Below are positions 11,636 to 22,331 of a DNA stretch of 64,000 bases, one piece after another (position 1 is the stretch's first letter; each line of letters opens with the position of its first letter). Source of the DNA: Agrypnia vestita (Eukaryota > Arthropoda > Insecta > Trichoptera > Phryganeidae). The position numbers and the translations under genes were made by a program. Location: NCBI GenBank assembly GCA_016648135.1, contig JADDOH010004250.1, forward strand, positions 146,634 through 210,633. Direction: 5' to 3'. The notes below the pieces were generated by a model. It had not been told where the DNA came from and ran no database searches. It saw only the letters and a list, made by a program, of their open reading frames with translations.

Positions 11636-13737
11636 TACCTACTCTACATGCGGCTAGACCGCCTAATCTACTGCTACAAGTGCATCAGTTCTAATAGTTT
11701 TAACACTTTTACTATCTTGTTGTAATAAACATTAAAAATTTTAATATTGTTTTAACATGAATTGGAAGGATAAAAAAATCTAGCAACAAACCAAAAAAAA
11801 TTAAAACGTTAGTCTTGAAGGTTAGGCGCAAACACTTTAGTTGAAAAGCCTTTTTTTTTTCTAGGGTGATAAAATTATGTATGATTTTATTAACTTGAAA
11901 TAAAGTTAATTTATTTAAAAAAATCATTTTTTAAGTGGGCATGTGAAGAACTTTTGAAATATGTATTTTTATTCATGCATAAGCAAATTTGTCTCGCTAA
12001 TCTATCAGCGGTCAGTCAGGGCAGAAAGCGGCAGACAGAAAACGTACATGAGAGAAGTAAAATTATTGAAAACAGAGCTGCATCGTTCTTAAAAGTAAGT
12101 AAGCGCCGACCTAAAAATTTTCAAATTTGAAAAATAAAAAAATAAAAATTGAAATTTAAGTTATTAAAAAAAAATTAAAAGTACATTTACATGAACGAGT
12201 ATGTCAACTATCAGGTCACATGGGGTCTACCTCAGGAGCCCTTCCAATTGAGAGGCTTTTATATTTTACTGCCTCTTGTATTTTGGTGCCTTAATACTTT
12301 GGTTAATTTTATATTTTGGTGTCTTTTATACTTTTTTTTTACATTTTGGTACCTTTTATGTTTTGATACCTTTTATACATTGGTGAAATAATCCTATTAA
12401 CAGTTTTGAAATGTAAGGAGTCATAATTTTTTCAAATCTCGATTACCCCTATGGACTGCCACTCCCAGATGTTGACCTTATAGAAAACACACACTCGTGT
12501 TTTATAATGCTGTGTAACCTGGTTTCGAAATGACAACTCATTTTTCCGTAACTCTTCTATTTTGTGTTCCTTCTTCTCACCCTGGACTATTCTTATAGAC
12601 TGTCAGCTTTTGAAAGAAGTATGCCGTCAAAAGCTATGTAAATACCGCAATCAAATATTATGAAATATAACCGTTAATTCCACAACCTGTCTTTATTTCT
12701 TGAGATTTTTTCCGACTTGTTTATATCGAAAATCAAGGTTCGAAAATAATAATATACGAAACATTTTCGACACCAAATTAATGTGCTGTAAATTTATTAC
12801 AAAAGGGTCTCGAAAACGGTACATAAAATGTATATTAACTGGAAACAGTGGTGGCCAAAAAATGTATACACACTTTAACTTTTTATTTGTTATCTCTAGA
12901 CATTTCCGAAGTTCCGAAGTTCCGAATCGAATCATTTCAATAATTTGCAACATGACATTATCTCAGAGGATATCGCTACTCGCACGAGTAATAGCCTCAC
13001 CACAGACAGGAAACTCAAACAAAATAGCGTAATTTTAGAAAAAAGTTTGAGGAGCACAATATCAATTTTAATGTTGTGGTTTAAATTTGAGAATATATAT
13101 TTTTGAATGAAGTACAACGAAAATGAAGACGTGAGTTTGTACTAGAGCCACAACACGCTTGACAATTGCACATATTTCTGATAAGTCTAAAATCCATGAT
13201 ACCGTGAATTAAGTGCATAAGGGTAGATCATGGCGGCCTTCCCGCCTCGCAAATTTAGCCGTATTCAAACACCTTCTATTACGTCCCCTCTTCTATGCTC
13301 ATTGACCCCGCTCCTATACCCACCCGACCCCCTAAGTGGTACGTAGTTCTTTAGTCCTTAGTTTAGAATTTTTCTACACAAAATTCTTAATAACTCTGCA
13401 GTTATTATAGAATATCTCGTGGGAAAGTATAACATATACAGGACTCACGATCCAAAAACGCTGACGTCTGGTTACACAGAGATAAGGCCGACATCCGAGA
13501 TTAGAAACGGCCGACGCGGCAGAACTCACGACAGACAGATAAATCCAAACGCGACAGTTTCCACGCTCGCGAACTTTGCTGATGGCACAAATTTCGTCGC
13601 AGCGAAGTCTCAAAGCAGTTCATTTCCCTCGCCTTAAACAAAGGTCACGCTACCCGACGATCGCTATTCGTAGCTCACCTCGCGCCTCACTCTACGTTTT
13701 TATAGGAAACATAGGCTATAAATATACAGGAAACGTG
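11636..13737. other. No gene; low-complexity and unrecognised sequence
   Basis: A low-complexity stretch at 12240-12390 repeats ATTTTGGTnCCTTTTAT-like units. Overlapping frames on both strands at 12693-13032 have no domain. A GC-richer patch at 13240-13640 also gave no recognisable frame or repeat. Confidence 0.35.
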
Positions 13738-13850
13738 ATTATGGAAGGGTAATAAATAAGTAATCCTCGGTGACTACATTCAAAACATTTTTTTAATTTT
13801 TTGTATATGCTGCCTTTGCTTTTATATTCCGTATATGTAATATTAACCAA
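13738..13850 (+). repeat. Interspersed repeat family L, copy 1
   Basis: Shares AAGTAATCCTCGGTGACT, CATTCnAAAnATTTTTTTAA and TGCTGyCTTTGCTTTTATA with the reverse strand of 17650-17762. A shorter related piece lies at 18771-18830. Ends were not defined. Confidence 0.55.
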
Positions 13851-15094
13851 TTGAAGAAATTATGAAATTAAATCACTATCAATAATATTGCATTGAAAAT
13901 ATTATTATTATTATAAATAACAATTAGTGAAAGTAAACAGTGTTGTTATTATTGATGTGTAACATTTTTCCTCTCGCTTTCTTGCAATCTGTGCAGTAAT
14001 TTCGTGAAAAAGGACGGAAATGCGTAACAGGAAATAAGACGCGCGCAATTTCATTTAACCAATGAGCGCGGGCGGAGCACGCGCGATGGAAAAAATCATC
14101 AAATAAATAACAAATCAATAAATAAAAAAAATCAATGTCCAGCAAGTGCCATCATAGTGAAGACGCACACAACCAGTCAATGCTTCTGATTTTGTATATA
14201 TTTTGCAAGGCTGGGATGGATATTTTGGCTTATATCTACGAAACTATCAAATAAATAATTAATTTTTTTTTACATTAATGTAAAAAATAACTACCCTTAA
14301 TGATTTACATTCTCAAATTTTATGTAATTTATGTAATTATTTTAAAATATTTATTCAAAGTTTTCATACAATATGTATGGCGGCCCACTACCGCCATCTA
14401 TGAAAATAAATAAAAACATACAATTGACCAAACACATTTCTAAACAAAATATGTATGTAGATATACGGTACCTACCTAGCGCGGCAAAATTCAATAATAA
14501 ATAAATACACATACATTTTCTTTACTTGTATTTACTAACTAATAAATATACAGGTATTAGCTTTTTTAAATTTTGGTATTAATTTCTGTTGTAATTTCAA
14601 TTGATATTCCTAATCGTGAGATGTCAAATGTACACATCATATGCGACTACTGTAAGGCTCGCTCGTTTTTTTAAAATATATTTCAAATTTAACATGACAA
14701 CGGTAATAAGGGTTTTTATTTTGTTGAACTGTGTATACATTTTTTTGGTGCCCCTCTGTACGAGTATATTAGCTGGCAGGCCGGTCAGTGTGTTCATTAT
14801 GCTGGTCTGAAAACGGCTGATAATTGCGTTGCATCACCGGTTCGTGATTACGTCTGGCGCGGCCCACCTTGCACAACGCGGGCGATGACCGTGATATGAC
14901 TTTTCACTGACCGATGACGCGTTCAGTGAAAAGAGAATTTGCCCTTCAAATCCTGCCGATTGTATCACTGTTTCTCTCTAAACACGTGCTGGTCTCACGG
15001 GACAGAATGCGGAGGGATTGCGCGAGAACCGGATCACTGGAATTTGTAAGGCTCTCGTCGTATAATAAATTAAGAATTGTATATATTACAGTAG
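13851..15094. other. No feature recognised
   Basis: AT-rich with short GC-richer patches near 14030-14100 and 14840-15050. No domain-bearing frame or shared repeat was seen. Confidence 0.35.
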
Positions 15095-15300
15095 TAATTT
15101 ATTATAGACTAGCTGTAACCCGTTAAAATGACGTTACGACGTAGCCACATGCGTTGATCGACCGGTTCGGGTTCGGTGGCCCGGGGTTCAAGCTCCGTCG
15201 CCGGCTGTTTATAACCGTGAATTCGAACAAAATTACGGACGTTACACGAAGTTACGGGGACAGACGGACGGACAGACAGACAACGAAATTGTTACGTTTG
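15095..15300 (+). mobile_element. SINE-like element family S3, copy a
   Basis: Contains a B-box-like GGTTCAAGCTC at 15185-15195, then ACCGTGAATTCGAAC and a tail GGACAGACGGACGGACAGAC. The GTGAATTCGAAC block recurs at 47480-47610, and the GACAGACAGACAAC tail recurs at 28070-28118, 32748-32805 (-) and 49023-49075 (-). The A box is not clear. A tRNA-derived SINE is the best reading. Confidence 0.5.
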
Positions 15301-15329
15301 ATGTTCTTCGGTTTGCACAGTCGTTCAGA

Positions 15330-15455
15330 ATCTTCTGGCTAGAGTTATTAGGACGTTTCGAAACCCATTGATGGGTCCATTATCAGGACTGTTGTGTCTC
15401 TTTGAGTGTTGATGCTGTGGCCAAGTATTGTCTCACAATACCGTACCGAACGTTT
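15330..15455 (-). mobile_element. Penelope-like element terminal fragment (K2)
   Basis: The minus strand reads CAATACTTGGCCACAGCATC.. followed by CAGTCCTGATAATGGACCC, a short loop, GGGTTTCGAAACGTCC. This is the same ordered pair of boxes (CTGATnA ... GAAACGTC) as in the 18.1-18.7 kb structure. It adjoins SINE-like copy S3a. Confidence 0.5.
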
Positions 15456-16343
15456 TCGATATTTCGAGCTAATGTAATGAACCCTCATTTTGATATTGAT
15501 AAGAATTTAAAAAACAGAAAACTTGATGATTTCCCATGATTTCAACTCAATCTTGCCGAAATTCGACCTCAAAAGTTGACTAACATGGAAAAGGGATTTA
15601 TTCATTATTATATGGTAGAAACAAATATGATGCTGAAAGCTCGACGATGTCACTGGGATTGATAAACAACATGAATAAACAAAGAAAACGTAAAATTAAT
15701 GCCCATAATGTGAATATTAGAAAATAAATAAAAAGGCTAAATTTTGTTTTTGCATGTAGAAATTTTTATAGGGACGCCTTCAAATGCTGTTGAACCACCA
15801 GGACATCAGTCACCGGAAATGACAACCTGATGTCACAATGCAAGATGACATCAGGTTATGTCATTTCCTAGCCTGACCCAGAGACGGTGAACCTTTTTTA
15901 AGTGCGCGAGCTAAAAAAATCTCAAATATTTATCGACTGTCTAACGTGCCAAGCATTTATTTACTTTAAGAATCTACAACCTGCAACTATGCTATAATAA
16001 GTGTGCTATAACAACTATGCCATAATAAGGTGGGTTCAGTAGGCTCTTCCTCATTTATAATTCCGAGGTGTTTTTAAGAGGAAAAAAAGAAAAAAAGAGT
16101 TTTTTTAGAATTTTATTAAAAAACTTGAAAAAAGTGGATGTGTGCATAGTGCATGTGACCACACGATAGGAGTGAAAATTTGTGATTTTTCTATTTTAAA
16201 ATATATACATGCACATTAAAGTTCATTGTTTAAATGTAAATAAATAATAGTAATATTCAAAATAAAGAAAATAAAATTTCACGGGAAAAAGTGTGCTTAG
16301 AATTTTTCTCCTTGTCAGACAGTAAACGTGGCTGATGACGACT
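15456..16343. other. Unrecognised stretch with one strong hairpin
   Basis: A hairpin lies at 15815-15868: GGAAATGACA-ACCTGATGTCA pairs with TGACATCAGGTTATGTCATTTCC around an ~8-base loop. It may be a remnant of a palindromic element. Nothing else was recognised. Confidence 0.4.
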
Positions 16344-16443
16344 GGAGCCGAATATACACGAATCAGTGCGTCACTGACCCGAGCGCGCTTGGTGTCGAGT
16401 GGAGCCGAGTAATCCCGATTCAGCGTCACCGACCCGAGCGTGA
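16344..16443 (+). repeat. 57-bp imperfect tandem duplication
   Basis: Units starting at 16344 and 16401 share GGAGCCGA, a GATTCAGnG block and GACCCGAGCG. They are GC-richer than the surroundings. Function unknown. Confidence 0.5.
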
Positions 16444-16549
16444 CGGTTCACTTTCATTCACTGTTTATAAAGAATGCAAAATGCACCTAAAGAAGTTTTC
16501 ATAAATATGAACTCATAACCAATAAAATCTCGTATCAGTTATTTATTAA

Positions 16550-17105
16550 GGCTGGACATTTACTGCAAATGAGTATTTCGGCGCTTTTTTGAGAAAATGT
16601 GGTTTTTTATTATTAATTTATATCAGACTAAGGTGTTGTTATTGAAAAAATTACTTTTATTAAGTGAGTAGAGGCTCAAAATACATGACTAAATAGAATA
16701 TATTATTTAAAATCATCTCTTTATATAAATAAAAAGCGTTTTAAAAATAATAATAAAAAAAAGTAAAAATTTCTTGAAAATTTAAAACATTATAACTTTA
16801 TTAATATTTCATATTTCTTAATTTCCTTATTACGGATTCCAAATAATGAAGTATACTTTATACGTATAAAAAATATTATGCGTACATATAAATATTCATT
16901 AAAACTTTGCGCCGCCAAGGACACTAAAAACGATTTTTTTGGCCGCAGTTTTTCGATTAATGCTTATATTTTCTTAAAGAACAAAGGTTCTATCTAAGTT
17001 ATTGCAGTTCAGAGTAAACATTTTTTATTATTCATAAATTATTAATAAAAACCACATTTTCTTAAAAAAAACGCCGAAACATGCATTTGCAGTGAATGTG
17101 CCGCC
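16550..17105. mobile_element. TTAA-flanked MITE with ~70-bp TIRs
   Basis: 556-bp element. The left end GGCTGGACATTTACTGCAAA and the right end GGCGGCACATTCACTGCAAA (read inward from the right) continue as matching inverted arms through TTTCGGCG and GAAAATGTGGTTTTT for about 70 bp. It is flanked by TTAA at 16546-16549 and 17106-17109. TTAA target duplication is characteristic of piggyBac and Kolobok superfamilies; the ends do not decide between them. No coding capacity. Confidence 0.8.
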
Positions 17106-17109
17106 TTAA

Positions 17110-18140
17110 TGAGATTTGTGATGCTGTACATAATATCAATTCTTTATTTACATATTCGTACATGATCTCACTGCATTGATACATTAAATACATTACTGCA
17201 TTGATACGTAGGTACGTGTTGCTAGGGCAGGCCGAGGACACTTGTAATTGGGATAGTGCGCCGAGATTGAAATAAGTAATGTATTGTTTTTAATGTATTT
17301 TGTACCCAATGTTCTGTTAGTGCCTCATTAAAAATAATATAAAATTAAATGAAAGCGCGTGACGAAGCTCGAAAGCTTACAGCACAGACCTGCCAAACCG
17401 CTCGTATAACCAAACCGTCATTGTTTAGTGTTGCGTAGCGGAACTGGCTCAGTAAACATTTTGTAATCATTTGTTTTTATTTATTTGACAGTTGCATTTC
17501 TTGTTATACAATGCGTAAATGCACACATAATATGTGGAAGTTTTGCTCAGAAATTGATCGCTGTATAGACACTAGAGTCAGCGTTAAACGTTGAACCAGT
17601 GACGACCCCCGGCCAACTTAAAGGCGATCGTCTAGCAATGCGAACAAAAAACATCACTTTTTATCATATTTTGTGGGATATAAAAGCAAAGACAGCAATA
17701 TCCAAAAGATTAAAAAATATTTAGAATGCAGTCACCGAGGATTACTAATTAAAAATGTTAACCAAGTTATTTTTATTCATTTAATTATAATGTCCCACCA
17801 CCATGTGTTTGCTTCCTTCGAAAATTAAAAAAAAAATTAAAACTGTACTGAATTCTAGACATTATTTATCAATCCCTTACAAAATCATGTTTTCTATAAA
17901 TTTATGCTATGTTTCCTATAAAATCTCGAATTCAGTAGATACATAATAAATGAGTAGTGATGATTAAACCGTTATTTTAACTGCTTATTTTTGGTACAGT
18001 TATTTTAGATTTGTATCTGGTTGTATTGATGATTGATAACCATGATACTATTGTTGTCTGGTGCAATTGGTTGCCGGTCGAAATGCAAAAAATCAGTTGC
18101 CAGTCATCGACGCAATCAGATACAAATCTTAAATAACGGT
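17110..18140. other. No gene; contains repeat L copy 2
   Basis: The reverse strand of 17650-17762 is a copy of repeat family L (see 13738-13850). The rest is AT-rich without recognised features. Confidence 0.4.
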
Positions 18141-18229
18141 TAGTGTGTCACCGGTCCAAAATACCATCACTATTCTTCAAGTTTGTGTTTACTGGGGTAT
18201 TATGCCGTGTTGTTACGACCTTTCGGGCC

Positions 18230-18264
18230 GACGTTTCGGATCCCATTGCAGGGTCCATCATCAG
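18230..18264 (-). ncRNA. Hammerhead-ribozyme-like motif (minus-strand arm)
   Basis: Mirror image of the plus-strand motif within the other arm, with the same boxes and the same deviations. On this strand it follows the endonuclease remnant, the natural order for a Penelope-like terminal repeat. Confidence 0.45.
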
Positions 18265-18399
18265 GGCTGATGTGTTGTCTTGAATGTTGGTGTTGTGGTT
18301 AAGTATCAGCTTGCAATACCGTGCCGAAGTCATGATGTGTTTGTATTGTGTTGTATGTATGATTCATCTGTTGTCTGATCACTATCTCTGCGGAGTCTG

Positions 18400-18500
18400 C
18401 GACGAGAATGACTTTGAAGCGCCGGATACCAAGATGTTTTTAATTTGACACCATCATCTCTATTAATGTTTATCGAATGCTTGTAAATTTCTAGTGCTTC
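18400..18500 (-). pseudogene. Penelope-like GIY-YIG endonuclease C-terminal remnant
   Basis: The minus-strand translation contains EALEIYKHSININRDDGVKL followed by KTSWYPAL. This fits the C-terminal signature I associate with Penelope-like ORFs (E-A-x-x-I-x-K, then N-R-D/E-D/E-G-x-x-L and S/A-W-x-P). Only about 30 residues remain; the reverse transcriptase and the GIY-YIG catalytic residues are absent. Recognition is from memory and would need a profile search. Confidence 0.55.
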
Positions 18501-18597
18501 TAGGAAGCAATAACAATACAAACACATCATGACTTCGGCACGGTATTGCAAGCTGATACTTAACCACAACACCAACATTCAAGACAACACATCAGCC

Positions 18598-18632
18598 CTG
18601 ATGATGGACCCTGCAATGGGATCCGAAACGTC
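18598..18632 (+). ncRNA. Hammerhead-ribozyme-like motif (plus-strand arm)
   Basis: CTGATGA at 18598-18604, a hairpin GGACCC/GGGATCC with loop TGCAAT at 18606-18624, and GAAACGTC at 18625-18632. These match the CUGAUGA and GAAA core boxes, with a GUC cleavage triplet directly after the minimal palindromic ACGU stem III seen in Penelope-associated small hammerheads that act as dimers. Deviations: one extra U between the first box and stem II, one bulged A in stem II, and only three pairs in stem I (GCC/GGC). Activity is unproven. Confidence 0.45.
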
Positions 18633-18720
18633 GGCCCGAAAGGTCGTAACAACACGGCATAATACCCCAGTAAACACAAACTTGAAGATTCTGAGTGGCC
18701 GTGAAAACCTAAGAACATTC

Positions 18721-19718
18721 TTAACCATCACTATTATTTATCTTTATATTAATTATCGATTTCTGCATTAATTTTTTTTTGTATATTGCTGCAATTGCTT
18801 TTATACCCCACGTATCTTCTCTTGCATTTTGTATCACATTAAAGGAAAGGTATTATAATAGGTAATTATAATATATTCATTAGGTTCCATATATTTAAAA
18901 TACACATATCTTCTCAAAACGACACAAACTAAATTATTTAATCAATTGTAACGACGTTTTAAAAATGAAGAAAATTGCTCCGCTTTGTGTGCATTGTATA
19001 ATGTATGGACTTGTGACATTTATTTTATTTTAATTATATTACGAAGTAAACGATTATCTTAAATTAAAAAAAAAGTAATTCCAAAATCTGTCGGATAGTT
19101 TACTTTATTTATGTTATAAAAAACACCGTCTTTTTACGAAGTCGATAGCTCTTTTACTTTTATTAATAATTTTTTTTTATGTATTATTATTTTAATATAA
19201 GTATAAAAAATCGAAATCTTGGTCATTAAATCAATTCGCAACGCTTTTGAGGTACAATAGGTAGTGCCTTTATTAATAAGTTTGTTAATAATTTACCTAT
19301 TAAGTTTTAGTCCATGGAGTGCACGAGGTGCAAGTTATTAGGCAATATTATGACGTCATACGATATGTGGCGTACGTGACGATAACAGGAAGTTAAAGAA
19401 AAAAATGTCGCGGAAATAAATTGCGAAGAATATGGCGTATTGATAAGCCCATCGAATAAATTTATTACGTCAACGTAACTTGAGTTACGTAATATTAAGC
19501 GTATTCGAGTTTTCAATTTCGAAATTTTTAAAGGAACGTAAAAGTAAAAGTAATCTATTCGTTTAACATAAGTTGTTTTCATTTTTTTTCAAATGACGAG
19601 GACAAGAGGACACAACAATAAAAATATTACATCAAATTAGTCAATAATACATTCTCATTTACATGTTTTTCCGTGTCGCTGCAATAAAAATCAACCTGTC
19701 TTGGTTCGAAGAATTTGA
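18721..19718. other. No gene recognised
   Basis: AT-rich. A fragment of repeat L is at 18771-18830. The minus-strand 91-codon frame at 19307-19582 has no domain or related copy. Confidence 0.35.
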
Positions 19719-19968
19719 AGGAAGTGTCGAAAGTGCTCACTTTTGTCTACTTGACATTATATTTTGAATGCCTGTAATTAAATTAAATAATAAGTGTAAT
19801 GTTAAAACAACACGACATATCGTAAAGCAGATATTTTTCTTTCGAATGAAGTCTAATCTTAGCAATTTGTTTTACTCTCGGCGCGCATTTTTAAATTTCA
19901 AATAAAAAATTAACGTAGACAAAATTAATGTCAAGTAGACAAAAGTGAGCACTTTTAACATTTCTTTC
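19719..19968. mobile_element. MITE D (inverted arms of ~42 bp)
   Basis: GAAAGTGCTCACTTTTGTCT and ACTTGACATTAT at 19719-19760 recur inverted at 19927-19968, enclosing ~165 bp of AT-rich DNA. No second copy was found in the window and target duplications were not resolved. Confidence 0.6.
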
Positions 19969-20099
19969 TTTCAATACCGGATGGTTTTAATCGCAGATGT
20001 ATGGAAAAACTTGTAGAACGCTGGCAAGAAATTGTAAATAATAGTTACAGGAGAATACCTTATTTGTTATATTTTTTTGTATCCGCTTGTGCACTTCAT

Positions 20100-20960
20100 T
20101 GGGATATTACGACATTTGAGTTCGGGGGATTTTGGCAATAACAGGTAGTACAGGTACAAATAAATGTGCAAATAAAACGTTAAAATACAAGTTATCAGGC
20201 AATATTGTTAAATAGTGGCCCGAATAAAATATATAAAATTCAGATTCGTTACTATAACGTATGTGACATGATCATTTATAGACCTTCATTTAAACAACAT
20301 TTAAAAAAAATCAGATTTGTTATTTTTAAGTTTTACTTACTCATTTTTTTATACCTGTATTATCTATTAGGGGGCATTCAAGTATTACGTAAGCAGCAAA
20401 GGGGGCTGGGGGGGTCTTAGCTTTGCTTATTTTTGATGACATGGAGGACGGGGCGGTCTGGGTGGTGATTACGTCAGCAATATTTTTTTACTTTTTCCGA
20501 TTTTTAGCAAAATTTAGTAGATTCTGATTTGAACACATATGACAATCCTACTTCTCTATACTCGAAAGCGAAAAGCATGTTCAGTGATTCCACAAAATAA
20601 TTGATATTGCTTAATCGCTCTCACGCGATGTTTTATGGTTAAGTTAGGAAGAACCGAAGTTGATAAATTACTGCGTGCGCTATTCATAGTTATTTTTTTT
20701 TGTAAAATTTAGTAGATACTGATTTAAACATATAATATGGCAACCCTACTTGTGCCTATACAAAATATAAATACTTACCAAATAAAAATATATACCAATG
20801 ATTACCATAAGCATAGGAGGGGGAGTAAGAGCTTTGCTTTATTTTTGCTGACAAGGGGTAGGGGGGGTTAAAAATTACTAAAATTCTGCTTAAGTAATAC
20901 TTGAATGGCCCCTTATCTGCTAAAACCCTCTGAACTCAAATGGCATAATATCCAAACCTT
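20100..20960. mobile_element. TIR element family E, copy 1 (interrupted)
   Basis: Left end GGATATTACGACATTTGAGT and right end (inverted) GGATATTATGCCATTTGAGT. The inverted similarity continues through CAGGTACAAATAAATG / CAGGTATAAAAAAATG. The element is interrupted at 20370-20912 by a Harbinger-like MITE; without it the length would be about 315 bp. The reverse complement of its left part is at 23075-23245. Confidence 0.7.
20370..20912. mobile_element. Harbinger-like MITE nested in element E
   Basis: 543 bp with TIRs GGGGGCATTCAAGTATTACG and GGGGCCATTCAAGTATTACT (about 24 of the first 26 positions match), flanked by TTA at 20367-20369 and 20913-20915. A 3-bp TTA duplication is typical of PIF/Harbinger elements. 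The interior holds purine-rich G runs and no transposase. Confidence 0.8.
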
Positions 20961-20996
20961 CTCACGTAAGTCTGGTAGTCGCTACCTCTAAAACTA

Positions 20997-21655
20997 CAGA
21001 TACACATGCTTATTTAGTGGCACGTGAGCATGCGCAGTATCGACCTTCTTTAGGCCTTACTTATTAGTGGCATGTGTGTACGCACATTGCTAGTAATGAG
21101 CATGCCACTGTCATTCACCATAGAGAAGGGGTATCTTTGGAGTATGTGTGAACAGGCTTGCTTATTATGAGCAAGCTTATGTCATTCGCGGGCTTCGCGG
21201 CTAGTATTATCAATGCGATCTTCTCAGTCCGCGACAGATGAAACAAATATGGCGCGGTGGGGAGATGATAAAACATTACTTTTCGTGACTTATTAAAGGA
21301 ATCACGAATGTCTGTGGAATACTCGGTCACCGTTGTGTAAAAATAATATAGTGAGAAATAATGTTTACGAAACTTTATTAATAGGCATGAATGATTCAAA
21401 TCTTACAATAAAAATTATAAAAACTAAAATCAAAAATGTGCGGATGGAAACTCGGGAACTTTTTTGATTTATTGGTTCACTTGAATTTTCTATTTCAGTT
21501 TGCAAAGTTTCCATTTTGAATAAGGGCGTCTCTATTCTATGACAAGAGCATGCCACTAATAAGCATGCCAGTAATGAGCAAGTGTGTACAGTTGTTAGGG
21601 CATGCTTATTAGTGGCATGCTCATTAGCATGCCACTAAATAAGCATGTGTATCTG
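20997..21655. mobile_element. TA-flanked MITE with GCATGC-rich subterminal repeats
   Basis: 659 bp. Ends CAGATACACATGCTTATTTA (both sides, inverted), flanked by TA dinucleotides at 20995-20996 and 21656-21657. The subterminal regions carry many copies of AGTGGCATG / CATGCCACT in both orientations. The TA duplication suggests Tc1/mariner-type mobilisation. The two overlapping minus-strand frames inside (21115-21556) show no transposase motif. Confidence 0.75.
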
Positions 21656-21902
21656 TACCTTTAGTCTATTATAGATAAAGCTGAACGCGCCCTCGAGCGT
21701 GTGGCAAGTGAATATGAAGTTGGTGCCGCACGGTACCTGTCTTAAATAGTTGATTAGCCCAAGATGGATCAGATTCTCTGAAGATATCTCAGATATGTAA
21801 AGGTACCATGTACCTTTGCGGCCTTGAAATGCCTGACGCTGATGAAATCCCGGGGCTCCGCCTGTGCCGTCCGTGCGGGGAATGGTAATGCATTATAGAG
21901 TG

Positions 21903-22331
21903 CCACCACTATAACTTGGCGTGCGAGGGAGGGCGCCCCTGTCGCGAAACAGAAGTTGCCAGGTTGTAAATTTATTACACAATACATAATGTACTGAATG
22001 TCCGGTAACCAGTGTCACAACCTTCAATATAAATTTGGTCGCGCGCTCCGCGGCGGCCGCTCTATCTGTCAAACTGTCAGAAGGTAATACCGGTCCATTA
22101 TTTGCTTTTTCAGTTTCGCAAAACTTTAATACTTCATTGGCAATTGTTCTTGCACCACCCCGAACTGTTTTGATTGTTTTGGAGATAATAATTCAGTGTA
22201 TATTGGTAATCAAGATGTCACAGCTCCCGAGCAAATACAAAATTGCACTGAATGACAGGGCGAGGGGTTACCGCCGGGTGCGGGCGGGGCGGATTTTAGT
22301 TCCAATTTTGCCGCACGCCAAGTTATGTTGG
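21903..22331. mobile_element. MITE family G, copy 1 (GC-rich interior)
   Basis: Inverted ends around ATAACTTGGCGTGCG. Shares AGGGAGGGCG, GTAAATTTATTACACA, TGTCAAACTGTCA, TGTATATTGGTAATCAAGAT and GGGTTACCGCCGGGTGCGGG with copy 2 at 26964-27360. The long plus-strand frame (22035-22451, 138 codons) is repeat-derived: copy 2 keeps matching blocks in a partly different frame, so coding is unlikely. Confidence 0.7.

Larger units (their letters stand above)
18141..18720. mobile_element. Inverted Penelope-like retroelement remnant
   Basis: Two nearly identical inverted arms, 18175-18349 and 18513-18687 (~175 bp each), surround a ~163-bp centre. Both arms encode the same 50-odd residues if translated, which shows how little they have diverged. 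Read on the minus strand, the centre holds the last ~30 residues of a Penelope-like endonuclease, followed by an arm carrying hammerhead-like boxes, as expected for the terminal repeat of these elements. The plus-strand arm then lies head-to-head with it. Inverted partial copies are a known habit of Penelope-like elements. Related arms occur at 3028, 15330 and 23862. Confidence 0.7.

Noticed and set aside
18148..18771. Identical 50-odd residue frames on opposite strands
   Set aside because: Produced by the inverted arms of the Penelope-like remnant, not by a duplicated gene.
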